Shown piece after piece: positions 41,914 through 49,761 of a stretch of 64,000 nucleotides of DNA. The translations under genes and the position numbers were made by a program. A model generated the notes under the pieces. The model had not been told where the DNA came from, did no database searches, and worked only from the letters and a program-made list of their open reading frames with translations. How positions within the stretch are numbered: the stretch's first letter is position 1; every line of letters starts with the position of its first letter. The stretch lies in contig NZ_WEGL01000002.1 in NCBI RefSeq assembly GCF_009604455.1, positions 434,001 to 498,000 of the forward strand, written 5' to 3'. This DNA is from Streptomyces sp. RB17. GTDB lineage: Bacteria > Actinomycetota > Actinomycetes > Streptomycetales > Streptomycetaceae.

Positions 41914-42396
41914 CCAGGCGGCGATGTTGGTCTGGGCGTAGAAGGCGAGACGGCCGAGACCGCCGAGTCCGGCGGTCTCGGCCGTCGTCAGGTTCGCGAC
42001 CGCCGCCTCGAGGAGCCTGCCCCGGTGACCGGTGGCCCGGATGGAGGCCGGCGCGATGCGAGCGCGATGGCGGCATCCACACGCTCGCGACCAGACCGCC
42101 GACGAGCCCGAGAGGGCGGTTCCCCACCAGTCGGTGACCGGGTCGAGCGACGCCGGCGTGCTGCCGTACGTCGACGTGCGGGCCATGACGAGACGGGATG
42201 ACCGCACCGCGTCATCGACGGACCGCCGCGCGGTGATCCCGTCGCCGGTGAGGGCTTCCGCACGGTCAGGAGTCCGGTTCCAGACGGCGACGGAGAGGCC
42301 CTTGCCGGCGACGGCGCGCGCCGTCGCGGAGCCCGTCAAGCCGCAGCCGATGACTGCGACGCCGTAGCTCTTGGAAGGAGTACTGAAGTCGGATGT
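41914..42396 (-). pseudogene. Truncated imine-reductase-like gene (copy 3) with internal deletion
   Basis: The frame has the IRED N-terminus (YGVAVIGCGLTGSATARAVA, VAVWNRTPDRAEALTGDG, down to VTDWWGTAL at about 42112), about 25 residues of junction sequence, then the C-terminal end (RATGHRGRLLEAAVANLTTAETAGLGGLG, from about 42039). Compared with copies 1 and 2, about 150 central residues are missing, including the substrate-binding helix. The start codon appears destroyed at the junction with the P450 fragment (ACATCCGAC where ATGTCCGAC is expected). Gene order P450 then IRED matches the intact operon at 20545-18370. Confidence 0.82.
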
Positions 42397-42397
42397 C

Positions 42398-42649
42398 TCC
42401 GAAGGCGATGTCCCAGGCTCCGTCGAGGTGCGACGAGAACGTCTTCCAGTCCCGGCTGACCTTCTCGATCTCCTCGGCCCGGGTGATGGACCAGAAGCCG
42501 GGCTCGTTCGGCATCCCGGCGATTCCGGGGGACCAGTGCACCGGGCACTTCGAACGCAGTTCCGCGAAGAGCGCGTGCGGCGCTCCCTCCTTCCACCGTT
42601 CCATGTCCGCGACCGTCAGGTCCTCATCAGGACGATCAGTCGAGGCCAT
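42398..42649 (-). pseudogene. N-terminal fragment of a cytochrome P450 (copy 3)
   Basis: About 84 codons from ATG 42649 (CAGGGAG upstream): DLTVADMERWKEGAPHALF, KCPVHWSPGIAGMPNEPGFWS, VSRDWKTFSSHLDGAWD. This matches residues about 8-85 of both intact P450s, then breaks off. The I-helix, ExxR and heme-binding regions are absent, so it cannot bind heme. It is fused out of frame to the imine-reductase remnant. A regulon box at 42738-42749 remains upstream, so transcription may persist. Confidence 0.85.
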
Positions 42650-42737
42650 CGGCATCTCCCTGGGCTCGTAGGGCGAATGAAGCCCCTGAAGTAAGCAGTG
42701 GACGGGACGGCCACGACCGCTTCGGCGGGAAACATCG

Positions 42738-42749
42738 CCCACTTGGGGG
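42738..42749 (-). promoter_or_regulatory. Regulon box upstream of the P450/IRED remnant
   Basis: Minus-strand CCCCCAAGTGGG preceded by T, 88 bp before the fragment's ATG, the same distance as at P450 copy 1. The hexamer at the expected place (TTACTT, 42689-42694) is less typical. Confidence 0.62.
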
Positions 42750-42817
42750 ACCGGCTGCGGCCTGGCCGGAGCGGACGCCGCTCTCTCGACGGCCCCGAGG
42801 CGGATGACCAGCCCATT

Positions 42818-42829
42818 CCCCCAACCGGG
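42818..42829 (+). promoter_or_regulatory. Regulon box with leaderless start but no following gene
   Basis: CCCCCAACCGGG preceded by T, centred 52 bp upstream of TTTGCT (42873-42878), with ATG exactly six bases later at 42885. The full leaderless promoter architecture is intact. Confidence 0.7.
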
Positions 42830-42884
42830 TGCGGATCGGACGGAGCGGATCGGCGCGCTGTGCGGGTGACGCTTTGCTGCCTCC

Positions 42885-42968
42885 ATGAGCGAAGGACGCG
42901 ACGGCCCCGAGCTGGATGACGACTGGCGGGGGAGGAGACCCATGCGTGACCTGACCGTGTACTCGTGA
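42885..42968 (+). CDS. 27-codon leaderless ORF, probable stub of a lost gene
   Basis: MSEGRDGPELDDDWRGRRPM...VYS, stopping at 42966-42968. It has the promoter architecture of the leaderless genes in this regulon. Inside it, GGAGGAGACCC precedes a second ATG at 42942 (MRDLTVYS, eight codons), as if the first codons of a conventional gene also survive. Both could be 5' stubs left by a deletion extending toward 43280. No family recognised. It could also be a small regulatory peptide ORF. Confidence 0.35.
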   Translation: MSEGRDGPELDDDWRGRRPMRDLTVYS

Positions 42969-43282
42969 TCGGCCGTCGCGTTGCAGGCGCGCGCCTGGCC
43001 GTCGGTAGGCGGTTCAGTGTGCGCGGCTTCTGGGAGGTGCGCGAGCCAGCGCCTCGCGCTTTTCCTGTCCGGGCACGCGGGGCGCGGTGGCTGGAGACCG
43101 ACCGAGCGGGTCAACAAGGACCTCGTTCGTGAGCGGGGCTGACCGAGGCGGCATGGGACGCGGAACGCGCGAGCCGTGCGCCGCAGTCCAACTGACCGAC
43201 CCCCGCCCCGCCGAGAGTTGCAACTGACGTACGCAGGGCGGCCGACCGTGCCGCCCGACCCCTCTTGTCGAAGGAAAGACCC
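42969..43282. other. 314-bp gap before acyl-CoA dehydrogenase 1
   Basis: No gene, regulon box or strong hairpin found. The ribosome-binding site of the following gene (GAAGGAAAG) lies at its end. It may include debris of the gene whose start remains at 42885. Confidence 0.4.
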
Positions 43283-44440
43283 ATGCGCCGCACCGTGTTC
43301 GACGAGGACCACGAGTCCTTCCGCCAGACCCTTCGTTCCTTCATCGAGGCCGAGGTGCTCCCCGTCTACGACGAGTGGTACGCGGCCGGCCAGGTGCCCC
43401 GAGACTTCTATCACCAGCTCGGTGAGCTGGGCATCTTCGGCATCAGCGTGCCCGAGGAGTTCGGCGGCGCGGGCCTGGACACGCACAAGTTCGAAGCCGT
43501 GCTGACCGAGGAGTCGGCCCGCGCGGGCGTCCTGTTCGGCTGCACCGGCGCGCACGTGCTGCTCTCGCTGCCGTACATCACGATGCTCGCCACCGACGAG
43601 CAGAAGAGGCGCTACCTGCCGAAGTTCGTCACCGGCGAGGAGATGTGGGCGCTCGCCATGACCGAGCCGGGAACCGGCTCGGACGTCGCCGGTGTGAAGA
43701 CCACGGCCAAGCTCTCCGAGGACGGCACGCACTATGTCCTCAACGGCGCCAAGACCTTCATCACCGGTGGTGTGCACGCCGACCGAGTCATCGTCTGCGC
43801 CCGCACGGTCCCGCCGCGCGAGGACGACCGCCGCTTCGGGCTCTCGCTGTTCGCGGTCGACACCAAGTCCGAGGGTTACTCCATCGGCCGCAAGCTGGAC
43901 AAGCTCGGTCTGAGGACCTCCGATACCGCAGAGCTGGCGTTCGTCGACGTCAAGGTGCCGGCCGAAGATCTGCTGGGTGAGGAGAACAAGGGCTTCTCCT
44001 ACCTCGGCAGGAACCTGTCGTCCGAGCGCTGGGGCATCGCCCACAGCGCCTACGCGCAGGCCGCAGCGGCAGTGCGCTTCGCGCAGGAGTACGTCGAGCA
44101 GCGCACGGTCTTCGGCAAGCCGGTGGCCCACTTCCAGAACACCAGGTTCGAGCTGGCAGCCTGTCAGGCCGAGGTGGACGCGGCCGAAGCCGTCACCGAC
44201 CGTGCGCTGGAGGCCCTGGACGCGGGCGAGCTGACGCCGGCCGAGGCCGCGAGCGTCAAGCTGTTCTGCACGGAGGTGGCGGACCGGGTCATCGACCGCT
44301 GCCTGCAACTGCACGGCGGCTACGGCTACATCAACGAGTACCCGATCGCCCGCCTGTACGCCGACAGCCGGGTCAACCGTATCTACGGCGGCACGTCCGA
44401 GGTGATGAAGATGATCATCGCCAAGGGCATGAGCCGCTGA
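43283..44440 (+). CDS. Acyl-CoA dehydrogenase (copy 1)
   Basis: 385 residues. Typical motifs: ALAMTEPGTGSDVAG (FAD/acyl binding), KTFITGG, RFAQEYVEQRTVFGKPVAHFQ and the C-terminal LHGGYGYINEYPIARLYADSRVNRIYGGTSEVMKMIIAKGM. The catalytic Glu position after IY is Gly (YGGTSE), as in long-chain and isovaleryl-type enzymes whose base lies on another helix. It introduces a 2,3 double bond into an acyl-CoA, passing electrons to ETF. ATG with GAAGGAAAGACCC. No regulon box is visible upstream, so its link to the regulon is by position only. Confidence 0.92.
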   Translation: MRRTVFDEDHESFRQTLRSFIEAEVLPVYDEWYAAGQVPRDFYHQLGELGIFGISVPEEFGGAGLDTHKFEAVLTEESARAGVLFGCTGAHVLLSLPYITMLATDEQKRRYLPKFVTGEEMWALAMTEPGTGSDVAGVKTTAKLSEDGTHYVLNGAKTFITGGVHADRVIVCARTVPPREDDRRFGLSLFAVDTKSEGYSIGRKLDKLGLRTSDTAELAFVDVKVPAEDLLGEENKGFSYLGRNLSSERWGIAHSAYAQAAAAVRFAQEYVEQRTVFGKPVAHFQNTRFELAACQAEVDAAEAVTDRALEALDAGELTPAEAASVKLFCTEVADRVIDRCLQLHGGYGYINEYPIARLYADSRVNRIYGGTSEVMKMIIAKGMSR

Positions 44441-44461
44441 GGCTGCGCTCTACGCCGGAAG

Positions 44462-44496
44462 ACGGGCTGGCCGATCTCCTCGGCCGGGCCGCCCGT
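44462..44496 (+). terminator. Probable terminator after acyl-CoA dehydrogenase 1
   Basis: ACGGGC-T-GGCCG pairs with CGGCC-GGGCC-GCCCGT across a short internal loop, 21 bp after the stop. Confidence 0.5.
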
Positions 44497-44724
44497 TCTG
44501 TTGCCGGGCTGATGTCGCCGAGAACGGTCGGGTTCGAAGAAGGCGCCGTCCCGCTTGCCGCCGAGCGGCACGGTGGAACCGCCCGCGAGGGGGCCCTTTG
44601 GGCGCTGCCAACAGATCCCCGCCCAGAAGCCCACTTCGCCGAGCCCTTGGGCGATCACTTGAGGGTGCCATGGTTTGCTCCGTGCCGGGGGAAGGGCGCC
44701 GGCTGAGCGCTCCCGCACCGGCAT

Positions 44725-44736
44725 CACCCAACTGGG
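44725..44736 (+). promoter_or_regulatory. Regulon box variant upstream of SDR copy 2
   Basis: CACCCAACTGGG preceded by T, centred 52 bp upstream of CATGCT (44780-44785); ATG at 44792 six bases later. Same CACCC variant as the paralogous SDR gene at 26490. Confidence 0.72.
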
Positions 44737-44791
44737 CAGGTCATTGGCGCGCACGTGGGCCGCGGCGGCCTACTGCTTGCATGCTCCGGCC

Positions 44792-45580
44792 ATGAACTCG
44801 ACCACGACTTCCGCAGGCGGATCCGCCGACATCTTCGACCTCACCGGACGGCGTGCGATCGTCACCGGCGCCAGCCGCGGCATCGGCCGGGCGATCGCGA
44901 TCGCCTTCGCGCGGCGCGGTGCGCATGTCATCGGCATGGCGCGCTCCGAGGACGGCCTCAAGGAGACGGCCGCGCGCGCCGCGGGCGCTCCCGGAACCTT
45001 TGACGGCCACGCGACCGACCTTCGCTCCCCGGAGGCCGTCGAGGCGGCCGTCGCTGTCGCCGCCGAGAGGCTCGGCGGCGTCGACATTCTCGTGAACAAC
45101 GCCGCCGACGACCACGACTCGTCGATCGAGGAGACCGACCTCGCGGTCTTCCGGCGGGTCCAGGAACTGAACCTTCAGTCCTGCTGGGTGATGGTCCGGG
45201 CCGCGTCGCCGTTCCTCAAGGACGGTGGCGGCAAGGTCATCAACATCGCGTCGGTGCTCGGCCTCGTCGGCATCCGCGACAACAGCGCCTACATCGCGGC
45301 GAAGCACGGCCTGGTCGGTCTCACCAAGGCCGTCGCCCTCGAATGGGCGCGCAAGAATGTCCAAGTGAACGCGATCGCGCCGGGATACGTGGAGACCGCG
45401 ATGCCGGGTGATCTGCAGGGGAACGAGGCGCTGGCGGCGTACGTCCGCAAGACCACGCCGCAGGGCCGCTGGTCCCAGCCGGAGGAGTACGCGGGCCCGG
45501 CCGTCTTCCTGGCCTCGGCCGCCTCCGACTTCATGACGGGGCAGGTGCTCGTCGTCGACGGCGGCTACACCGCGCAGTGA
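44792..45580 (+). CDS. SDR-family oxidoreductase (copy 2)
   Basis: 262 residues, paralog of the SDR at 25720-26490. TGASRGIGRAIA, NNAADDHDSSIEETDL, NIASVLGLVG and YIAAKHG are all conserved, and the C-terminus FMTGQVLVVDGGYTAQ is nearly the same. The promoter is also conserved (box variant, hexamer, six-base gap, ATG), so the duplication included the control region. Predicted leaderless. An alcohol or 3-hydroxyacyl-CoA dehydrogenase role is likely; substrate unknown. Confidence 0.9.
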   Translation: MNSTTTSAGGSADIFDLTGRRAIVTGASRGIGRAIAIAFARRGAHVIGMARSEDGLKETAARAAGAPGTFDGHATDLRSPEAVEAAVAVAAERLGGVDILVNNAADDHDSSIEETDLAVFRRVQELNLQSCWVMVRAASPFLKDGGGKVINIASVLGLVGIRDNSAYIAAKHGLVGLTKAVALEWARKNVQVNAIAPGYVETAMPGDLQGNEALAAYVRKTTPQGRWSQPEEYAGPAVFLASAASDFMTGQVLVVDGGYTAQ

Positions 45581-45684
45581 CCGAAGCCCGTGACCGCCGG
45601 CAGGGCCACCGCTCGCGCGGGGACGCCGGCGATCACTGCATCGGTGCTGCCGCGTCCGCCGTACGCCGACTCACGTTGCCCCTA

Positions 45685-45701
45685 CCTGAGCGACCGCTTA
45701 G
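45685..45701. promoter_or_regulatory. TetR-type operator candidate upstream of acyl-CoA dehydrogenase 2
   Basis: CCTGAGCGACCGCTTAG; its reverse complement CTAAGCGGTCGCTCAGG aligns with CTAAGCGCTTGCTTGTG at the thiolase promoter (58804-58820). Imperfect palindrome of the kind used by fatty-acid-type TetR repressors. Confidence 0.55.
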
Positions 45702-45754
45702 TATCCCCCTGTGGCCGGCTGTTTGCCCCCGCCCTCCCGATCGGATGCCTGACC

Positions 45755-47551
45755 ATGGACTCCCTGCTGCTCTCCCGTCGCGACCTCGACTTCCTGCTCC
45801 ACGACTGGCTGGACGTCACAGCGCTGACCCGCCGCCCCCGCCACGCCGACCACGACCGGGACACCTTCGACGCGGTTCTGGACCTGAGCGAGGCCATCGC
45901 CACCCGGCACTTCGCCACGCACAACAAGAAGAACGACGCGGTGGAGCCCCACTTCGACGGTGAGCGGGTGCACATCATCCCGGAGGTCAAGGAGGCCCTG
46001 CGGGTCTTCGCCGAGGCCGGCCTGACCGGTGCCGCCATGGACTACGACATCGGCGGACAACAGCTGCCCGCCGTGGTCGCGAACGCCTGCACGGCCTGGT
46101 TCCAGGCAGCCAACATCAGCACCGCCGCGTACCCGTTCCTCACCATCGGCAACGCCAACCTGCTCCAGGCGCACGGAAGCAAGGAGCAGATCGACACCTA
46201 TGTGCGCCCCATGGTCGAGGGCCGCTTCTTCGGCACCATGTGCCTCTCGGAGCCTCAGGCGGGGTCCTCGCTGGCCGACATCACGACCCGGGCGGTGCCC
46301 CAGGACGACGGTACGTACCGGATCTCCGGTACCAAGATGTGGATCTCCGGGGGCGAGCACGACCTCAGCGAGAACATCGTCCACCTGGTGCTGGCCAAGA
46401 TCCCCGGAGGCCCGGCGGGCGTCAAGGGCATCTCCCTGTTCATCGTGCCCAAGTTCCTGGTCGGCCCGGACGGCACCCTGGGTGAGCGCAACGACGTGGT
46501 GCTGGCGGGCCTGAACCACAAGATGGGCTACCGCGGCACCACCAACACGCTGCTCAACTTCGGCGAGGGCCGGTACACCCCGGACGGAGCGCCCGGTGCG
46601 GTGGGATACCTGGTGGGCGAGGCCCATCAGGGGCTCGCGTACATGTTCCACATGATGAACGAGGCCCGCATCGGCGTCGGCCAGGGCGCCACGGCGCTCG
46701 GCTACACCGGCTATCTGCATGCCCTCGACTATGCCCGCACCCGCCCGCAGGGGCGCCCGCTGACGGGCAAGGACGCCAACGCCCCACAGGTCCCCATCAT
46801 CGAACACCCGGACGTGCGGCGGATGTTGCTGGCGCAGAAGAGCTACGTGGAAGGCGCCCTCGCCCTCGTCCTGTACTGCAGCCGCCTCCTCGACGAAGAG
46901 CGCACCGCCGAGCAGGAGTCCGAGCGCGCCCGCGCCCGGCTGCTGCTGGACGTCCTGACGCCTGTCGCCAAGAGCTGGCCGTCGCAGTGGTGCCTGGCCG
47001 CCAACGACCTCGCCATCCAGGTGCACGGCGGCTACGGCTACACCCGGGAGTACAACGTCGAGCAGTTCTACCGGGACAACCGCCTCAACCCCATCCACGA
47101 GGGCACTCACGGTGTCCACGGACTGGACCTGCTCGGCCGCAAGGTCGTCATGAACGGCGGCGCTGGGCTGAGGCTGCTCCTGGAGACCCTCGCGGCGACC
47201 ACCGCCCGCGCAGCGGCGGCCGGTGGCGAAGCGGCCGAGCTGGGCGCCCGGTTGGAACAGTCCACGGCCCGCGTCGAGCGGACCACCGCCACACTGTGGT
47301 CGACGGCGGACCCCGCGACCGCGCTGGCCAACGCCTCCGTCTACCTGGAAGCCGTCGGTCACGTGGTGCTGGCCTGGATCTGGCTGGAGCAGTTCCTCGC
47401 GCTGGGGGATGACAGGGACGACTTCCGTGAGGGCAAGCGGCAGGCGGCCAGGTACTTCTTCCGCTGGGAACTTCCGCGCACCGGGCCGCAGTTCGACCTG
47501 CTCGACAGCCTGGACGGCACGACGAAGGGCTGCAGGCCGGAGTGGTTCTGA
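45755..47551 (+). CDS. Acyl-CoA dehydrogenase, long (about 600-residue) type
   Basis: 598 residues, longer than the common 380-residue enzymes because of an N-terminal extension and a C-terminal helical domain (about 470-598). CLSEPQAGSSLADI, GTKMWISGGEHDL, QVHGGYGYTREYNVEQFYRDNRLNPIHEGTHGV, with the catalytic Glu of the HEGT position present. Related to the FadE5/DmdC-type enzymes that accept varied acyl chains. I chose ATG 45755 (MDSLLLSRRDLDF); the frame is open upstream but has no coding character. The CTAAGCG operator at 45685-45701 suggests TetR control shared with the thiolase operon. Confidence 0.9.
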   Translation: MDSLLLSRRDLDFLLHDWLDVTALTRRPRHADHDRDTFDAVLDLSEAIATRHFATHNKKNDAVEPHFDGERVHIIPEVKEALRVFAEAGLTGAAMDYDIGGQQLPAVVANACTAWFQAANISTAAYPFLTIGNANLLQAHGSKEQIDTYVRPMVEGRFFGTMCLSEPQAGSSLADITTRAVPQDDGTYRISGTKMWISGGEHDLSENIVHLVLAKIPGGPAGVKGISLFIVPKFLVGPDGTLGERNDVVLAGLNHKMGYRGTTNTLLNFGEGRYTPDGAPGAVGYLVGEAHQGLAYMFHMMNEARIGVGQGATALGYTGYLHALDYARTRPQGRPLTGKDANAPQVPIIEHPDVRRMLLAQKSYVEGALALVLYCSRLLDEERTAEQESERARARLLLDVLTPVAKSWPSQWCLAANDLAIQVHGGYGYTREYNVEQFYRDNRLNPIHEGTHGVHGLDLLGRKVVMNGGAGLRLLLETLAATTARAAAAGGEAAELGARLEQSTARVERTTATLWSTADPATALANASVYLEAVGHVVLAWIWLEQFLALGDDRDDFREGKRQAARYFFRWELPRTGPQFDLLDSLDGTTKGCRPEWF

Positions 47552-47557
47552 TCCGCG

Positions 47558-47598
47558 GGTCTCCTCGGGCCTGGGCGGCGCCGCGCAGGCCCGAGACC
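47558..47598 (+). terminator. Terminator after long acyl-CoA dehydrogenase gene
   Basis: GGTCTcctCGGGCCTG (47558-47573) pairs with CAGGCCCGAGACC (47586-47598) with a three-base bulge and a 12-base loop, 6 bp after the stop. The rest of the gap to 47845 holds nothing recognisable. Confidence 0.7.
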
Positions 47599-47845
47599 GG
47601 AAGATCCACCGGCTCGCCCCCTGGACCACACCACCGGCAAGGCCACCGCGAAGACCGTCTGCGCCGTCACCGGCCGCACCGCCGAGCTTCGTGGTTCGCC
47701 GGACACGCCCGCGCCTTGAGACAGCTCTCCAGAAGTCGGCAGCCAGGGCAATACGCGAACCACAAGCGACTTGGTCACCTAGCGACGGTCAACATCGTCA
47801 CCGTCACACCAAGCCCCCCTCTCAACCCCCATTTCCAGCGCCCAG

Positions 47846-48523
47846 TCAGATGACGGCCGACTCGCTGGCATCACCCCGCCCACGCACAAGCAGCTTCATC
47901 GACTCCTTCATCGCATCGCCCGCGGCGGCCAGTGACCCGCCGGTCCGCAGGACGCGATCGGTGAGCTCCGACAGGCCCCCGACCAGGATGATGGCCTTCT
48001 CCCAGGAGAGCGGCTGCACGCCCGCTCGGCGCATCATCGGCCCCCGCGACAACTCCATGTAGAACGCGGCGTAGAACTCGATGTCCTTCTCGAAGAGTGC
48101 GAAATACTGCCCGCCGAGCGCCGGAAACTCTCGCGGGATGGCCGCCGACAGCACCGGGTCGCGCGCGATCGCCGCGAGGAAGGCGTCCACCGCCGCGTCG
48201 ATCTGCTCGTCCCACGGGGCCGTCCGGTCGACAGCCGCGACCACGGCCTGGCGCAGACTGTCGGCCCAGTCGTCGGCGAGCTCGGCCAGGCACGCCTCCT
48301 TGTCGGTGAAGCACTCGTAGAACGTCCGCTTGGACGTCCGTGCGTTGCGAACGATGTCGGAGACCTTGGTGTTCTGCACGCCCTTGTCGCGGATCGCCCG
48401 CGCCAGGCCGTCGAGCAACCGCTGTCGCGGGGGCACGAGGGCGTCAGACGCCGTCGACGGTTCGACCCGAGCTTGGGCGCTGGGCGCTGTGGAGTGCTGT
48501 GCGGTCTGCGTCTGCTTACTCAT
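47846..48523 (-). CDS. TetR-family repressor, probably controls the divergent BVMO operon
   Basis: 225 residues from ATG 48523. HTH at about 30-75 (GLARAIRDKGVQNTKVSDIVRNARTSKRTFYECFTDKEACL); helical ligand domain after that. The N-terminal 25 residues are Thr/Ala-rich and probably disordered. Its gene faces the esterase-monooxygenase operon across 278 bp containing a palindrome (TGGTACCC-GT-GGGTACCA), so repression of both promoters with relief by a ketone or alcohol is a reasonable model. An earlier start at 48646 would cover the operator and is unlikely. Confidence 0.85.
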   Translation of the reverse strand: MSKQTQTAQHSTAPSAQARVEPSTASDALVPPRQRLLDGLARAIRDKGVQNTKVSDIVRNARTSKRTFYECFTDKEACLAELADDWADSLRQAVVAAVDRTAPWDEQIDAAVDAFLAAIARDPVLSAAIPREFPALGGQYFALFEKDIEFYAAFYMELSRGPMMRRAGVQPLSWEKAIILVGGLSELTDRVLRTGGSLAAAGDAMKESMKLLVRGRGDASESAVI

Positions 48524-48589
48524 GTCGCGTCGGTCGTCCTCGATCATTGACGGCGTTGCGGTACTCGTGATTACCATACCTTCGACGTG

Positions 48590-48607
48590 TGGTACCCGTG
48601 GGTACCA
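48590..48607. promoter_or_regulatory. Palindromic operator between TetR gene and esterase/BVMO operon
   Basis: Perfect 8-bp arms TGGTACCC and GGGTACCA separated by GT. A related half-site, TACCATACC, lies just to the left near 48572-48580. Confidence 0.65.
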
Positions 48608-48801
48608 GCTCGCCGCGGAGAGGAAACGCCGCGGCCATGACGGCAAACGTCGAACCCGCGCTCAGACAGCGCCTGAGTCGCGACCCGACCACGCGTTTCG
48701 CGCTGCCGTAGTCCTTCGAGGCGAAGGCTCTTCAGTGAGGGCTATGACCACGACGCACAAGCGGTGGGCGCCCTGTACGACGCGAACGAGGAGAACATGC
48801 C

Positions 48802-49761
48802 ATGCCGTTGGAACCAACGTCCCGAGCTCTCCTGACGGGAATCGCCGAGGCCGGAGGCCCGGCGATTCCCGAATCGACACCCGCGATTGCCCGGATGAGC
48901 GACATGATCGCCGCCGGCCTGAGCGGAGCCGGCCCGGAGGTGGGGTCGGTCCAGAACGTCAAGCTCGACGCCAAGGGCGGTACGTTCCGCACCCGGGTGC
49001 TGAAGCCCAAGGACACGCCGCAGGCGATCATCGTCTATTTCCACGGCGGCGGCTGGGTGCTGGGCGACATCGACCTCCAGTACGACCACGTGGGCCGCCA
49101 CCTGGCCAACGAGACCCGTTCCACGGTCGTGCTCGTCAACTACCGCAAGGCGCCCGAGCATCCGTTCCCCACGGCGATCGAGGACAGCTACACCGCGCTG
49201 TGCTGGGTCGCCGACCACGCCGCGCAGCTCGCGCCCGACGGCGTGCCGTTGGTCGTCGCGGGCGACAGCGCCGGCGGCAACATCGCCGCCGTGATGACCC
49301 AGTGGGCGCGGGACAAGGCGGGGCCGTGGATCGACCACCAGGTGCTCATCTACCCGGTGACCGACTGCGCCATGGACACGGAGTCCTACCGCGCGCCGGA
49401 GAACCAACTGCTCCTCGACCGCGACAGCATGAGCTGGTTCTGGGGCCACTACCTTCCGGACGAGACGGCGCGCACAAGTCCCGACGCATCCCCGCTCCGC
49501 GCCGCGAGCCTGGCCGGCCTGCCGCCGGCCCTGGTCTACGTGGCGGAGTACGACCCCCTGCATGACGAGGGCGTCGCCTACGCGCACGCCCTGCGCGCGT
49601 CCGGAGTGCCGGTCACACTCAGCGAGGCCGAGGGGCAGATGCATGCCTTCTTCCAGATGGCCAACCTGCTGCCCGGCTACGACGAGGGCATGCGACTGGT
49701 GGCCGACCACCTCAACGCCTTCATCTCTTCCTTCGGCAGCAAGGGGCCCCGCCGTGCCTGA
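48802..49761 (+). CDS. Alpha/beta-hydrolase esterase, hormone-sensitive-lipase family
   Basis: 319 residues. HGGGW oxyanion motif (YFHGGGWVLGD), nucleophile Ser in GDSAGGN, then Asp in AEYDPLHDEG and His in MHAFFQM. Class IV (HSL) esterases cleave short acyl esters. It is the first gene of an operon with a Baeyer-Villiger monooxygenase, an SDR and an alcohol dehydrogenase, so it probably hydrolyses the ester or lactone made by the monooxygenase. ATG at 48802 with GAGGAG eight bases upstream; the stop overlaps the next GTG. Confidence 0.9.
   Translation: MPLEPTSRALLTGIAEAGGPAIPESTPAIARMSDMIAAGLSGAGPEVGSVQNVKLDAKGGTFRTRVLKPKDTPQAIIVYFHGGGWVLGDIDLQYDHVGRHLANETRSTVVLVNYRKAPEHPFPTAIEDSYTALCWVADHAAQLAPDGVPLVVAGDSAGGNIAAVMTQWARDKAGPWIDHQVLIYPVTDCAMDTESYRAPENQLLLDRDSMSWFWGHYLPDETARTSPDASPLRAASLAGLPPALVYVAEYDPLHDEGVAYAHALRASGVPVTLSEAEGQMHAFFQMANLLPGYDEGMRLVADHLNAFISSFGSKGPRRA

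Noticed and set aside
1..47551. Nicotine pyrrolidine-pathway cluster as the explanation for amine oxidases plus 2,5-dihydroxypyridine genes
   Set aside because: The two gene sets have different regulatory signals, and the pathway's hydroxylase and pyridine-specific genes are not seen. It stays a possibility but not one the sequence supports.
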